A DNA stretch of 47,788 nt from Leptotrichiaceae bacterium (GCA_018060185.1 JAGOWQ010000011.1:1-47788); one strand, 5' to 3'; shown: positions 1 through 8,751, numbered from the stretch's first letter. The notes: generated from the sequence alone by a model not told the origin. Numbers and translations: made by a program.

Positions 1-494
1 TGCCATTCACGTCTAGTAAATTAGATGATCCTAGAGTAAATTTGTATTTCGAAGATGGGTTAAAATTTGTGAGATCTAAAAAAAATGAATATGATTTAAT
101 TTTAGTTGATTCTACAGATCCTTTTGGGCCTGGAGAAGATTTATTTACAAGGGAATTCTATGGAAACTGTTTTAATGCTTTAAAAGATGATGGGATTTTA
201 GTAAATCAGCATGAAAGTCCTTATTATAAAGCAGATGCCGAGGCAACAGAAAGAGCTCACAAACAATTGGAAGCAGTTTTTCCATTTGCTACTGTTTATC
301 AACTTCACATTCCAACTTATCCTTCAGGCCATTGGTTATTTGGGTTTGCTTCTAAAAAATATAATCCAATAAAGGACTTAAAAGATGAAGAGTGGAACAA
401 ATTAGGAATAAAAACAAAATACTATAATACAGAATTACACAAGGGAGCTTTCGCTTTACCAAATTACGTAAAAGAGTTAATAGATAAAAAATAA
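1..494 (+). CDS. speE: Spermidine synthase (aminopropyltransferase), 3' part
   Basis: The gene is cut by the window start; the frame is open from base 3, so the TTG at 42 is internal. The enzyme moves an aminopropyl group from decarboxylated S-adenosylmethionine to putrescine in the cytoplasm. The visible part has the family's DDPRV.LYFEDG motif, the LILVDSTDP.GP segment that closes the active site, LFTREFY, and the C-terminal QLHIPTYPSGHW region. It heads, or belongs to, an operon with agmatinase, which makes putrescine, and the carboxyspermidine enzymes downstream. A speD gene to supply decarboxylated AdoMet would be expected outside the window. The identification is firm; the length of the missing N-terminus cannot be judged. 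Confidence 0.93.
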   Translation, partial: PFTSSKLDDPRVNLYFEDGLKFVRSKKNEYDLILVDSTDPFGPGEDLFTREFYGNCFNALKDDGILVNQHESPYYKADAEATERAHKQLEAVFPFATVYQLHIPTYPSGHWLFGFASKKYNPIKDLKDEEWNKLGIKTKYYNTELHKGAFALPNYVKELIDKK

Positions 495-527
495 TATTTA
501 AAATATTAAATTGAGAGGAGAAATAAA

Positions 528-1361
528 ATGGTTTCATTTTTTTATAATTTATCACCAATAATTCAGGCATTAATAGGCACATTATTTACTTGGGGGTTAA
601 CAGCCTTAGGAGCATCGTTGGTTTTTTTCTTTAAAACTATAAATAAAAAAATGTTAAATGCAATGTTAGGATTTGCTGCAGGAGTAATGGTTGCAGCAAG
701 TTTTTGGTCTTTACTTAATCCAGCAATAATTTTATCAGAAGAGTTAGGGCATATTTCTTGGATTACGGTGAGTATTGGATTTTTATCAGGAGGTTTTTTT
801 CTATTTTTAATAGATAAATTACTTCCTCATTTGCATTTAGGACTTAAAACTGATAATGCAGAAGGAATAAAAACAAGTTGGCAAAGGAGTCTTTTATTAG
901 TTCTTTCTATCACTTTACATAATATTCCAGAAGGTCTTGCAGTTGGAGTTGCTTTTGGAGCAGCCGCATTTGGAATACCAGGAGCGAGTGTAGCAAGTGC
1001 AGTAGCTCTTGCTATAGGAATTGGACTTCAAAATTTTCCTGAAGGAGCAGCTGTATCGATACCTTTAAGAAGAGAAGGATTTACTAGAAAAAAAGCTTTT
1101 TTTTATGGGCAAGCGTCAGGAATAGTAGAGCCTATTGCAGGAGTTTTAGGTGTAATAGCAGTGGTGAGTATGAGGAATTTTTTACCTTTTGCATTAGCTT
1201 TTGCAGCAGGAGCAATGATATTTGTTGTGGTTGAAGAACTTATTCCAGAGGCGCAATTAAATGAAGGAGAAAATGGTATTAATAAATCAGCAGACATAGC
1301 TACAATAGGCTTTATGATTGGATTTGCAATCATGATGATTTTAGATGTAGCATTGGGATAG
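528..1361 (+). CDS. ZIP-family divalent metal transporter
   Basis: This 277-residue inner-membrane protein has about eight hydrophobic segments. The two metal-site helices are clear: HNIPEG at residues 131-136 and QNFPEG at 168-173, both signatures of the ZIP (ZupT/GufA) family. HLHL at 101-104 lies in the variable loop that often binds metal. The family imports Zn2+, Fe2+ or Mn2+. The start has a good AGGAG site. It lies 33 bases after speE and 32 before agmatinase, so it is inside the polyamine operon; agmatinase is a Mn2+ enzyme, which makes Mn2+ supply a reasonable but unproven role. Substrate cannot be read from sequence. Confidence 0.9.
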   Translation: MVSFFYNLSPIIQALIGTLFTWGLTALGASLVFFFKTINKKMLNAMLGFAAGVMVAASFWSLLNPAIILSEELGHISWITVSIGFLSGGFFLFLIDKLLPHLHLGLKTDNAEGIKTSWQRSLLLVLSITLHNIPEGLAVGVAFGAAAFGIPGASVASAVALAIGIGLQNFPEGAAVSIPLRREGFTRKKAFFYGQASGIVEPIAGVLGVIAVVSMRNFLPFALAFAAGAMIFVVVEELIPEAQLNEGENGINKSADIATIGFMIGFAIMMILDVALG

Positions 1362-1393
1362 TATTTAAGATTTTAATAAGGAGAATAAAACAA

Positions 1394-2245
1394 TTGAAGA
1401 ATAAAAATATACATACATTCATTGGATGCGACAATGAATATGAAGAGAGTAAAATTGTTATTTTTGGAGCACCTTTTGATAGTACAACATCGTTTAGACC
1501 AGGAACAAGATTTGCTTCATCGGCAATGAGAAATGAAAGTTTTGGAATAGAGACATACAGTCCATATCAAAATAAAGATTTAGAAGATATAAATGTTTTT
1601 GATTTGGGAGATTTGGAACTTTCTTTTGGAAATTCAGAAATAGCATTAAAAAAAATAGAGGACATAGCACAGGAAATTTCAGAAGACAATAAAATACCTT
1701 TGATGATAGGAGGAGAACATTCTGTAACACTTGGCAGTGTAAGGGCAATGGCAAAAAAATATCCTGATTTACATATTATCCAATTTGATGCCCATACAGA
1801 TTTAAGAGAAGAGTATTTAGAGCAGGTTTATTCTCACGCTTCTGTAATAAGAAGATGTTGGGATATACTAGGGGATAATAAAATATTTCAATTTGGAATA
1901 AGAAGTGGAGAAAGGGCAGAGTGGGAATTTGCTAAAAAACATGTTCATACTACAAAATTTAATTTTGAAGGATTGGATAGTGTAGTAGAGAGTCTAAAAG
2001 ATAAGCCTATATATTTGACTATTGATCTAGATGTACTTGATCCTTCTGAATTTCCAGGGACTGGGACTCCTGAAGCAGGTGGAGTTAGTTTTGTTGATCT
2101 TCATAATGCAATAGAAAAAGTATCAAAATTGAATATAGTTGGGATTGATATTAATGAACTTTCTCCCGTTTATGATCAATCAGGTCAATCAACAGCTTTA
2201 GCATGTAAACTTTTAAGAGAAATACTACTTTTCATTTATAAATAA
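1394..2245 (+). CDS. speB: Agmatinase (agmatine ureohydrolase)
   Basis: The enzyme hydrolyses agmatine to putrescine and urea with a binuclear Mn2+ centre. The 283 residues carry the whole ureohydrolase signature set: GGEHS at 106-110, DAHTD at 132-136, SHAS near 147, and the DLDVLDP.EFPGTGTPE segment near 213 that is typical of agmatinase rather than arginase. The start is TTG behind a GGAG site about nine bases upstream; no better in-frame ATG exists. Putrescine made here could feed both SpeE upstream and the carboxyspermidine pathway downstream. Agmatine would come from an arginine decarboxylase not in the window. Confidence 0.92.
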   Translation: MKNKNIHTFIGCDNEYEESKIVIFGAPFDSTTSFRPGTRFASSAMRNESFGIETYSPYQNKDLEDINVFDLGDLELSFGNSEIALKKIEDIAQEISEDNKIPLMIGGEHSVTLGSVRAMAKKYPDLHIIQFDAHTDLREEYLEQVYSHASVIRRCWDILGDNKIFQFGIRSGERAEWEFAKKHVHTTKFNFEGLDSVVESLKDKPIYLTIDLDVLDPSEFPGTGTPEAGGVSFVDLHNAIEKVSKLNIVGIDINELSPVYDQSGQSTALACKLLREILLFIYK

Positions 2246-2367
2246 TAAAAAAAATTAATTAGAATTGATTTGAATATCATTTTCTAAGATAAAAAGTAAA
2301 AGATTATAATTAATTATAAATAAATATAAAATAATAAAAAATATTTAAATTGAAGGAGGAAGATTAA

Positions 2368-3582
2368 ATGGGTAAAAAAGCTTTAATTATAGGTGCAGGA
2401 GGGGTATCAAATGTAACTTGCCATAAATGTGCACAAAATTCATCTGTTTTTAGTTCGATTATGATAGCAAGTAGAACAAAATCTAAATGTGATGCAATAA
2501 AGGAAACAATAGAAAAAAGTAAATATGCTGGAAAAATAGAAATAAAAACTGAAAAAGTTGATGCTGATAATACATCTGAATTGATAGAATTAATAAATGA
2601 ATATAAACCAGATATAGTAATAAATTTAGCGTTACCTTACCAAGATTTGACTATAATGGATGCTTGTTTAGAAACGAAAACAGATTATATAGATACAGCA
2701 AATTATGAACCAGTTGATACAGCAAAATTCGAATATAAATGGCAATGGGAGTATAAGGAAAAATTTGAAAAAGCAGGAATTACAGCTATTTTAGGATGCG
2801 GATTTGATCCAGGAGTAACAGGAGTGTTCTCTGCTTATGCTCAAAAACACTATTTTGATGAAATAAATTATATTGATATATTAGATGCTAATGCTGGAGA
2901 TCACGGGTATCCTTTTGCAACAAATTTTAATCCTGAAATAAACATAAGAGAGGTAACTGCTAACGGGAGCTATTGGGAAAATGGAAAATGGATTGAAACA
3001 AAGCCCATGGAAATAAAAAGAGTCTATAATTTTCCTCAAATAGGAGAAAAGGATATGTATTTACTTCACCATGAAGAATTAGAATCTCTTGCTTTAAATA
3101 TAAAAGGAATTAAAAGAATAAGATTTTTTATGACATTCGGGCAAAGTTATTTAACACATTTAAAAGTGTTAGAAAATATAGGTATGACTTCAATATCACC
3201 GATAGAATTTGAAGGACATGAAATAGTTCCACTCAAATTTTTAAAGGCTGTATTACCAGACCCAGCTTCATTAGGATCTAGAACAAAAGGAAAAACAAAT
3301 ATAGGAAATATTTTTATAGGAAAAAAAGACGGAAAAGATATAACTTATTATATTTATAATGTGTGTGACCATGAGGAGTGTTATAAAGAAGTTAGCTCAC
3401 AAGCAATTTCGTATACAACTGGAATTCCTGCAATGATAGGGGCATCTATGGTTCTTACAGGAGAATGGAAAAAACCAGGAGTTTATAATGTTGAAGAGAT
3501 GGATCCAGATAAATTTATGGATGAGTTAAACAAATTTGGGCTTCCGTGGACAGAAGACTTTAATCCTAAATTAGTAGATTAA
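2368..3582 (+). CDS. Carboxynorspermidine/carboxyspermidine dehydrogenase (saccharopine dehydrogenase family)
   Basis: A 404-residue NAD(P)-dependent enzyme. It starts with a Rossmann motif (GAGGVSNVTCHKC, residues 8-20) and continues with NLALPYQDL and a GCGFDPGVTGVF segment, the pattern of the LYS1-like carboxy(nor)spermidine synthases rather than of lysine biosynthetic saccharopine dehydrogenase. It condenses aspartate semialdehyde with putrescine or diaminopropane to give carboxyspermidine or carboxynorspermidine. The matching decarboxylase gene is two genes downstream, which supports the call. A strong GGAGG site precedes ATG. The 122-base gap from speB holds only AT-rich DNA with no clear terminator. 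Confidence 0.88.
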   Translation: MGKKALIIGAGGVSNVTCHKCAQNSSVFSSIMIASRTKSKCDAIKETIEKSKYAGKIEIKTEKVDADNTSELIELINEYKPDIVINLALPYQDLTIMDACLETKTDYIDTANYEPVDTAKFEYKWQWEYKEKFEKAGITAILGCGFDPGVTGVFSAYAQKHYFDEINYIDILDANAGDHGYPFATNFNPEINIREVTANGSYWENGKWIETKPMEIKRVYNFPQIGEKDMYLLHHEELESLALNIKGIKRIRFFMTFGQSYLTHLKVLENIGMTSISPIEFEGHEIVPLKFLKAVLPDPASLGSRTKGKTNIGNIFIGKKDGKDITYYIYNVCDHEECYKEVSSQAISYTTGIPAMIGASMVLTGEWKKPGVYNVEEMDPDKFMDELNKFGLPWTEDFNPKLVD

Positions 3583-3613
3583 TTATAAATTAGAAAGGAG
3601 ATGTATGATAAAA

Positions 3614-3632
3614 TGTATGAAATTGTCATACA
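3614..3632 (+). promoter_or_regulatory. Hairpin between ribosome site and start of the DUF1622 gene
   Basis: TGTATGA (3614-3620) and TCATACA (3626-3632) form a perfect 7-bp stem with a 5-base loop. It lies after the only good ribosome site (AAAGGAG near 3594-3600) and just before the ATG at 3639. Folding it shortens the effective spacing to about 19 bases. It may tune translation; this is inferred. Confidence 0.4.
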
Positions 3633-3638
3633 AATTTA

Positions 3639-3998
3639 ATGATAGTAGAACATTTTATAAGGGCAATAGTACCACATATAACAAGTTTTTTGGAATTAAT
3701 AGGGATAACTATAGTTGTAATAGGGGCATTAAAAGCAGCGTATGAATTAATAAAATCAAAATTTGATATAAATGGTTCAAAGATGCAGATGAATTTTGCA
3801 AAAGCTCTAGCATTCAGTTTAGAATTTAAATTAGCATCTGAGCTTTTAAAAACTCTAATAATAAGAACATGGAATGAGGTTTTAATACTTTCTGTTGTTG
3901 TTATTTTGAGAGTTATTATGACTCTTATTATTCAATGGGAGATAAAAAATGAAGAGCTAAAAGAAGAGAAAAAAGAAGAAATTCATTATGATATTTAA
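3639..3998 (+). CDS. DUF1622 small membrane protein
   Basis: A 119-residue protein with two or three hydrophobic segments (about 12-36, 80-100) and a strongly charged, Glu/Lys-rich C-terminus. The ELIGI.IVVIGALKA segment matches the pattern of DUF1622 membrane proteins; no function is established for that family. It lies between the two enzymes of the carboxyspermidine pathway and its stop overlaps the start region of the decarboxylase gene, so the two are translationally linked. The start is unusual: the obvious AAGGAG site (about 3594-3600) is 38 bases away and a hairpin lies between them. No in-frame start closer to that site exists. Confidence 0.75.
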   Translation: MIVEHFIRAIVPHITSFLELIGITIVVIGALKAAYELIKSKFDINGSKMQMNFAKALAFSLEFKLASELLKTLIIRTWNEVLILSVVVILRVIMTLIIQWEIKNEELKEEKKEEIHYDI

Positions 3999-4009
3999 TG
4001 GAGGTAAAA

Positions 4010-5176
4010 TTGGCAAAAAATAAAGATATAGATATGGATATAAGTAATCTTGTTACACCAGCATTTATTCTGGATGAAAGGTTATTAAAAAAAAATTTAA
4101 AAATATTAAAAGACGTAATAAACAGAACTAGTTGTAAAATATTGTTAGCACAAAAGGGTTTTTCAATGTTCTATTTTTATCCTTTAATAGGGAAATATTT
4201 ACATGGAACAACAGCAAGTTCATTATTTGAGGCAAAACTTGGATATGAGAAAATGGGAGGAGAAACCCATATATTTAATCCTTCTTTTAGAGATGATGAA
4301 ATAGACGAAATATTAGAAATTTCTGATCATATAGTTTTTAATTCTTTTAGACAATGGAATAAATTTAAAAATAAAGTCGAAAATAAAGAAAAAGAAAGAA
4401 ATAAAAAAATTAGTTGTGGGATTAGAGTAAATCCTGAATTTTCTGAAGTTGAAACAGAAATTTATAATCCTACAGGTAGATTTTCAAGATTTGGAGTTAC
4501 AATTGCAAACTTTAAAGAAGAAGAGCTAGATGGAATAGAAGGATTACATTTTCATGCTCTATGTGAACAGAACTCAGACGCTTTGGAAAATGTTTTGAAA
4601 GTATTTGAACAAAAATTTGGGAAATATTTATATAATATGAAATGGGTAAATTTTGGTGGAGGTCATCATATAACAAGAGAAGATTATGATATAGAAAAAC
4701 TTGTGAAATGTATAAATCATATAAAAGAAAAATACAATGTTCAAGTTTATTTAGAGCCAGGAGAAGCAGTAGCATTAAATACATGTTTTTTAATTTCAGA
4801 AGTGTTAGATATAACAGAAAATGAAATTGAAATACTTTTAATAGATACTTCAGCCTCGTGTCATATGCCTGACGTTATTGAAATGCCGTATAGACCTTTT
4901 ATATTTGGCTCAGGATTGCCTAATGAGAAAAAGTATACATATAGATTAGGAGGGCCTACTTGCCTTGCAGGCGATATAATTGGAGATTATTCATTTGACA
5001 AACCTATAAATGTAGGTGACAAATTAATTTTTACTGATATGGGGCATTACAGTATGGTAAAAACAAATACATTTAATGGGATAAATTTACCATCAATAGT
5101 AGCTTATACTGAAAAAGATGGCTTGAAAGTAATAAGAAGCTTCGGATATGATGATTTTAAGAATAGATTGTCATAA
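4010..5176 (+). CDS. nspC: Carboxynorspermidine/carboxyspermidine decarboxylase
   Basis: PLP-dependent fold-III decarboxylase that turns carboxy(nor)spermidine into (nor)spermidine. Visible family features are the PLP lysine in LLAQKGFSMF, GLHFHALCEQ, NFGGGHH, the EPGEAV phosphate-binding segment, and GGPTCLAGD with the active-site cysteine. Length (about 388 residues) is normal. I place the start at TTG 4010, five bases after a GGAGG site at 4000-4004; an ATG at 3998 overlaps the previous stop but has no ribosome site. It completes the pathway started by the dehydrogenase at 2368. Confidence 0.9.
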   Translation: MAKNKDIDMDISNLVTPAFILDERLLKKNLKILKDVINRTSCKILLAQKGFSMFYFYPLIGKYLHGTTASSLFEAKLGYEKMGGETHIFNPSFRDDEIDEILEISDHIVFNSFRQWNKFKNKVENKEKERNKKISCGIRVNPEFSEVETEIYNPTGRFSRFGVTIANFKEEELDGIEGLHFHALCEQNSDALENVLKVFEQKFGKYLYNMKWVNFGGGHHITREDYDIEKLVKCINHIKEKYNVQVYLEPGEAVALNTCFLISEVLDITENEIEILLIDTSASCHMPDVIEMPYRPFIFGSGLPNEKKYTYRLGGPTCLAGDIIGDYSFDKPINVGDKLIFTDMGHYSMVKTNTFNGINLPSIVAYTEKDGLKVIRSFGYDDFKNRLS

Positions 5177-5260
5177 AATTATACTATTTAAAATTTGAAT
5201 TATTTTTTAAAGTAAATAAAAATAAAAAATTTGTATATGAATTCAAAAGGGGGATTTGAT

Positions 5261-5680
5261 ATGGAGTATATGAAAAAAGAGGTGGAAATAAAGGAAAAAA
5301 TTTATAATATTGAAGAAAAATTAGAAGTAAATAAACTGAAAGAATATATCATAAAATATCTTATAAAAAATAAGCTTGCAAACTTGGATAAAAACTGTCA
5401 TGAAAGGATAGAAGAATACAGTATATTTCCTTTAGATTTAAAAAAAATAAAATTTTTAGTTTTTCCTTTAAAAATAAGTGATTATGATGAGAAAGTTATT
5501 ATATTTAGAAATAGAGAAAGATTTGTAAAAGGAAAAATAAATATTGACAGTAAAGATTATTTTTTTGATTCTCATTTATGTTTTGTAATATTATATTCTT
5601 CAGAGAAAAAAATTAATTTTTTATTTGAAGAATTAATTGATAAAATCATTGAAAAAATAGAAGAATATTGTAAATTATAA
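5261..5680 (+). CDS. Small protein of unknown function
   Basis: A 139-residue, Lys/Glu/Ile-rich soluble protein with no signal peptide and no motif I recognise. The N-terminal third looks helical and charged; the middle (KFLVFPLKISDYDEKVIIF) looks like beta strands; the C-terminus is again a charged helix. The start at ATG 5261 is chosen because AAGGGGG (5247-5253) lies seven bases upstream; the frame extends ten codons further without a ribosome site. It follows nspC by 84 bases in the same direction and may be the last gene of the operon or stand alone. Confidence 0.6.
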   Translation: MEYMKKEVEIKEKIYNIEEKLEVNKLKEYIIKYLIKNKLANLDKNCHERIEEYSIFPLDLKKIKFLVFPLKISDYDEKVIIFRNRERFVKGKINIDSKDYFFDSHLCFVILYSSEKKINFLFEELIDKIIEKIEEYCKL

Positions 5681-5706
5681 TGTGTAGTTTATATTATTAA
5701 AAATTG

Positions 5707-5805
5707 AAAAGTTAAATGAAAGAATGTAAGTTAATAGATTAAGATATTAAAAAAATTGATTTTAATGGTCAAAATAAGACTTTAATAAAAATTCATTTAA
5801 CTTTT
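5707..5805. repeat. 14-bp perfect inverted repeat with 71-bp interior
   Basis: AAAAGTTAAATGAA (5707-5720) and TTCATTTAACTTTT (5792-5805) are exact inverse complements. The pair lies between the unknown gene and the first tRNA promoter. It could be an extended terminator or the ends of a very small mobile or relic element. Confidence 0.5.
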
Positions 5806-5827
5806 TAGTAAAAAAATAAAAAAATAG

Positions 5828-5856
5828 TTGACATTTTTTTTGAAATAATGTAAAAT
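5828..5856 (+). promoter_or_regulatory. Promoter of tRNA array 1
   Basis: TTGACA (5828-5833), 17-base spacer, TAAAAT (5851-5856). The flanking bases resemble the promoter of the second array, so the promoter was duplicated with the tRNAs. The leader to the first tRNA is about 90 bases here, against about 27 in the second array. Confidence 0.8.
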
Positions 5857-5949
5857 AGATTTTGTCAGTGAAATTTATAAGTTAAGTAAAACAAATGTTT
5901 TTTGATTTATAAAAGTATATAGACAATAAAAGAAAATATCATAATTTAT

Positions 5950-6025
5950 GCGGGAGTAGCTCAGTTGGTAGAGCGTCAGCCTTCCAAGCTGAATGTCGCG
6001 AGTTCGACCCTCGTCTCCCGCTCCA
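5950..6025 (+). tRNA. tRNA-Gly (TCC)
   Basis: Complete cloverleaf with acceptor GCGGGAG/CTCCCGC, anticodon loop CTTCCAA between TCAGC and GCTGA, T arm with GTTCGAC, and encoded CCA. Identical copy at 10685. Confidence 0.97.
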
Positions 6026-6031
6026 ATTTAT

Positions 6032-6107
6032 GAGCCATTAGCTCAGTCGGTAGAGCACATGACTTTTAATCATGGTGTCACTGGTTCGATTCCAGTATGG
6101 CTCACCA
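6032..6107 (+). tRNA. tRNA-Lys (TTT)
   Basis: Acceptor GAGCCAT/ATGGCTC, anticodon TTT in the loop CTTTTAA, T arm GGTTCGATTCC, encoded CCA. Identical copy at 10767. Confidence 0.97.
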
Positions 6108-6138
6108 TTAAAATACTACAAATGAATATTGTTGGTGT

Positions 6139-6215
6139 GTGCCTGTAGCTCAGTTGGATAGAGCAACGGCCTTCTAAGCCGTGGGCCAGGAGTTCGAATC
6201 TCTTCAGGCACGCCA
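6139..6215 (+). tRNA. tRNA-Arg (TCT)
   Basis: Acceptor GTGCCTG/CAGGCAC, anticodon stem ACGGC/GCCGT around CTTCTAA, encoded CCA with G discriminator. Identical copy at 10874. Confidence 0.97.
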
Positions 6216-6222
6216 TAATTAA

Positions 6223-6299
6223 GGATCCATAGCTCAGTTGGTTAGAGCACTCGGCTCATAACCGAGCGGTCGCTGGTTCAAGTCCAGCTGGATCCACCA
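6223..6299 (+). tRNA. tRNA with CAT anticodon (elongator Met or Ile2)
   Basis: Acceptor GGATCCA/TGGATCC, anticodon stem CTCGG/CCGAG around CTCATAA, encoded CCA. It is not the initiator: G1-C72 is paired and the three G-C pairs of initiator anticodon stems are absent. GGCTCATAACC and the arm sequences also resemble tRNA-Ile with lysidine at the wobble base, so Met or Ile2 cannot be decided by eye. Confidence 0.93.
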
Positions 6300-6305
6300 T
6301 GATAT

Positions 6306-6380
<75 letters not shown>

Positions 6381-6387
6381 TAATGTT

Positions 6388-6412
6388 ACCATACATGATA
6401 TGGTTTTTTTTT
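6388..6412 (+). terminator. Terminator inside tRNA array 1
   Basis: ACCATA (6388-6393), loop of five, TATGGT (6399-6404), then a run of T to 6412. It lies between tRNA-Glu and tRNA-Ser, so the last two tRNAs need read-through or another promoter. Confidence 0.7.
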
Positions 6413-6435
6413 GAGAAAAATACAACTTAAAATGT

Positions 6436-6522
6436 GGGTGGATGTCCGAATGGCTAAGGGACCGGTCTTGAAAACCGGCGAAATCGCAAGATGTCTGGGT
6501 TCGAATCCCAGTTCACCCGCCA
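6436..6522 (+). tRNA. tRNA-Ser (TGA)
   Basis: Acceptor GGGTGGA/TTCACCC, anticodon TGA in loop CTTGAAA between CCGGT and ACCGG, a long variable arm (GCGAAATCGCAAGATGTC region), G discriminator and encoded CCA. Present only in array 1. Confidence 0.96.
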
Positions 6523-6530
6523 TTATTTAA

Positions 6531-6606
6531 GCCCAGATAGCTCAGTCGGTAGAGCAAGGGACTGAAAATCCCTGTGTCCGTGGTTCGATTCCGCGTCTGG
6601 GCACCA
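6531..6606 (+). tRNA. tRNA-Phe (GAA)
   Basis: Acceptor GCCCAGA/TCTGGGC, anticodon stem AGGGA/TCCCT around CTGAAAA, encoded CCA. Last gene of array 1 and absent from array 2. Confidence 0.96.
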
Positions 6607-6649
6607 TTTAATCAACATTAAATTTCAAAAAATATAGATTATATTGAAA

Positions 6650-6680
6650 GGCTTATCTTTACTGATAAGTCTTTTATTTT
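6650..6680 (+). terminator. Terminator of tRNA array 1
   Basis: GGCTTATC (6650-6657) pairs with GATAAGTC (6664-6671) around a six-base loop, followed by TTTTATTTTT. Confidence 0.8.
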
Positions 6681-7339
6681 TAAAATCCTAATTTCTTTGA
6701 TTAACATATTAAAACTTCATTTAATTCCTTTGTATCTTCTTAATTAAAATTTCTTACCACTGACTTTAATCTTTCATTTATTGTTTTTTTCATTACTTGT
6801 TATTTTTTTAATATAATCAATTTATTATTAATTTTAATACTTGTAAAAATAAGTTATTAGCGGATATAATACTGATTATAGTAAATATCAATTTATTTGT
6901 TGATAAATCAAATAATCTTATTAATAAAATAGTTTACACAATAGTAAATAGATTAATGAAACTAAATCAAATTAGTTTAGAAAGACATTCGAGTAAGATT
7001 AGATATAGAGACATAATTAGGTAACGGCAATAGATTAGCATAGTGAAAAAAGGTTATTAAAAATAAATAGTTAAACATGTAACGGAATGGAATTTTCGAA
7101 TTAGTAGAGAGAAAAAGAAACTAAAGTTGAAAGAATTATCATAAATTATAAAGGGATAGACATATTCAACTCGGCAGAATAGGGAAATGGAATAGAAGTC
7201 ACAGACTTGATAGTAGATATTATGAAAATAAAGAATCATAAATGTATAAAATGATGGCAAAATATTTATAAATAATTAGAAAATTTTATTTATATTTTTT
7301 AATTATTAAGATCTTCCTTAAATATTATTATCTTTATTA
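6681..7339. other. Gene-free stretch with possible decayed coding DNA
   Basis: No intact gene with a ribosome site. On the plus strand about 7077-7255 a frame broken by several stops keeps an ordinary coding look (for example VERIIINYKGIDIF and IEVTDLIVDIMKIKN), suggesting a degraded gene that I cannot name. The 67-residue minus-strand frame at 7057-7260 has no ribosome site and an unlikely composition. Confidence 0.3.
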
Positions 7340-7379
7340 AAAAATGATATTTCTTATGTTCAATAGAAATATCATTTTT
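7340..7379 (-). terminator. Terminator of the DUF4026-like gene
   Basis: AAAAATGATATTTCT (7340-7354) is a perfect 15-bp inverse complement of 7365-7379, with a ten-base loop, just past the stop of the minus-strand gene. It can act on both strands. Confidence 0.75.
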
Positions 7380-7387
7380 ATTATTAA

Positions 7388-8751
7388 TTAATTAGATTTA
7401 TTATAATTCAAATATAAAAACGGATATGCAAAAACATTTTCAGGTACAATTTGTAATCCATCTGGTGCATATATAGTCCATTCTGTTAATTTATTATAAT
7501 CAAATATAAATGGTTGTCCAGCTTTCATTGATTTTATATAATATGGTTCATTTATTAGAATACCTGTTATATCATTTCCTTCAATTTTGGTTACTTCAAA
7601 CCATAAATGTTCTTTATCTTCATCATTTACGGATTCATCAACTAAACATCCGACTTTCACTAAAAACTCCCACTTCTCATCTTCAGTATATTTGTCATTA
7701 TATATCATTTTAAAATATTCGTATGTTTCTACTGATTTTTCTGACATTCTTTGTGTCTCTTTTGATGATATCCAGAAAATTGGGTTATCTGACAAATTTT
7801 CTATTATAGAATTTACAAAATTATAATTATTACTTTCATCTAGTATAAATATTGCTGATCTACCTCTTAAATGTTGATCGTCTCTATCTTCGTATCCTCC
7901 GATAATTGATTGTTTATTTGCTAATCTTAAAGCTAATGGTATCGAAGCAGCAGCGTCTATCAATACAATCTTTATATCTTCATTAACATAAAATGGAATA
8001 TTATTAACTGCTAACTCTTTATTATCTATTAAATATTTTATTAACATAGTAAACATTGAGTATTGTTTTCTAGGATCTTCTACAGCATATAGTATATCTA
8101 AATCCATTATGCCTAACCTATTAAATCCATGTGAATGTAACCACACTTCTTCATGCCCATCATGTACTGAATCTGTTTTATACATATTATCTGGTGATGG
8201 TGGTATATCACTCATTGCCGATGATTTTAACCATTCTCCAGAAAATACTTGTGATCCTGTTATATCTTCTAATAGATAACTTTCTCCACCTAATGCATAT
8301 AATAATTTTAATTGAAAATGAAAATCTAAAATCGCATCATCCCCGTATATAATACTAGTTATTATTGCATACTTAGAATTTTGTGCTCCGTCTAATTCAT
8401 TCGGAAGCAATAATCTATTATTATATTCACGAAATATATCCAATTCTGACAAATCTTCTATATAGTTATCTTTTATAACTATTCTTTCATACAATTGGCC
8501 TTTATATTTAACATCCATTACCATAAATGCGTCTCGACACTCCCTAGTTCTATTCCTTCTATTGACGATGCTCTTTCTATTATACTTTCTTTTGTTAACA
8601 TTCTTTCGTTATTTTTTGCAAATGTTACCATAACCGAATCTCTTTCAACTTCTTCAGTATCCTTGTATTCATCTCCCTCAAATTCATCATCAAACTCATT
8701 TTCATCGAAATCATCTAATTTTTTCTTTTTAAATACATTGAATAATCCCAT
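7388..8751 (-). pseudogene. DUF4026/DUF2314-like protein gene split by a frame change
   Basis: Two minus-strand frames join here: an N-terminal 77-residue piece (8751-8518, strong AAGGAGG site) ending ETHLW-stop, and a 378-residue piece (8524-7388). The second starts at an ATG that overlaps the first stop, one base back in frame, and has no ribosome site of its own at a normal distance. Together they make about 455 residues and read like a single DUF4026-type protein: an acidic N-terminus, VTFAKNNERMLTKESIIERA, a central EVWLHSHGFNRLGIMDLDI segment, and a C-terminal DUF2314-like part (EHLWFEV to VPENVFAYPF). The family's function is unknown. Either the gene is recently broken, or the two parts are made by coupled restart; no slippery heptamer is visible. 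Confidence 0.65.

Noticed and set aside
3605-3745. An open frame beginning at the ATG close to the ribosome site before the DUF1622 gene, overlapping it in another frame
   Set aside because: The product would be a short, Lys/Asn-rich sequence with no family look; the overlapping membrane protein has a clear pattern. It could only be a leader peptide, for which there is no support.
7057-7260. A 67-residue minus-strand open frame
   Set aside because: No ribosome site and Phe/Tyr/Ile-rich composition; the plus strand of the same region looks more like decayed coding DNA.
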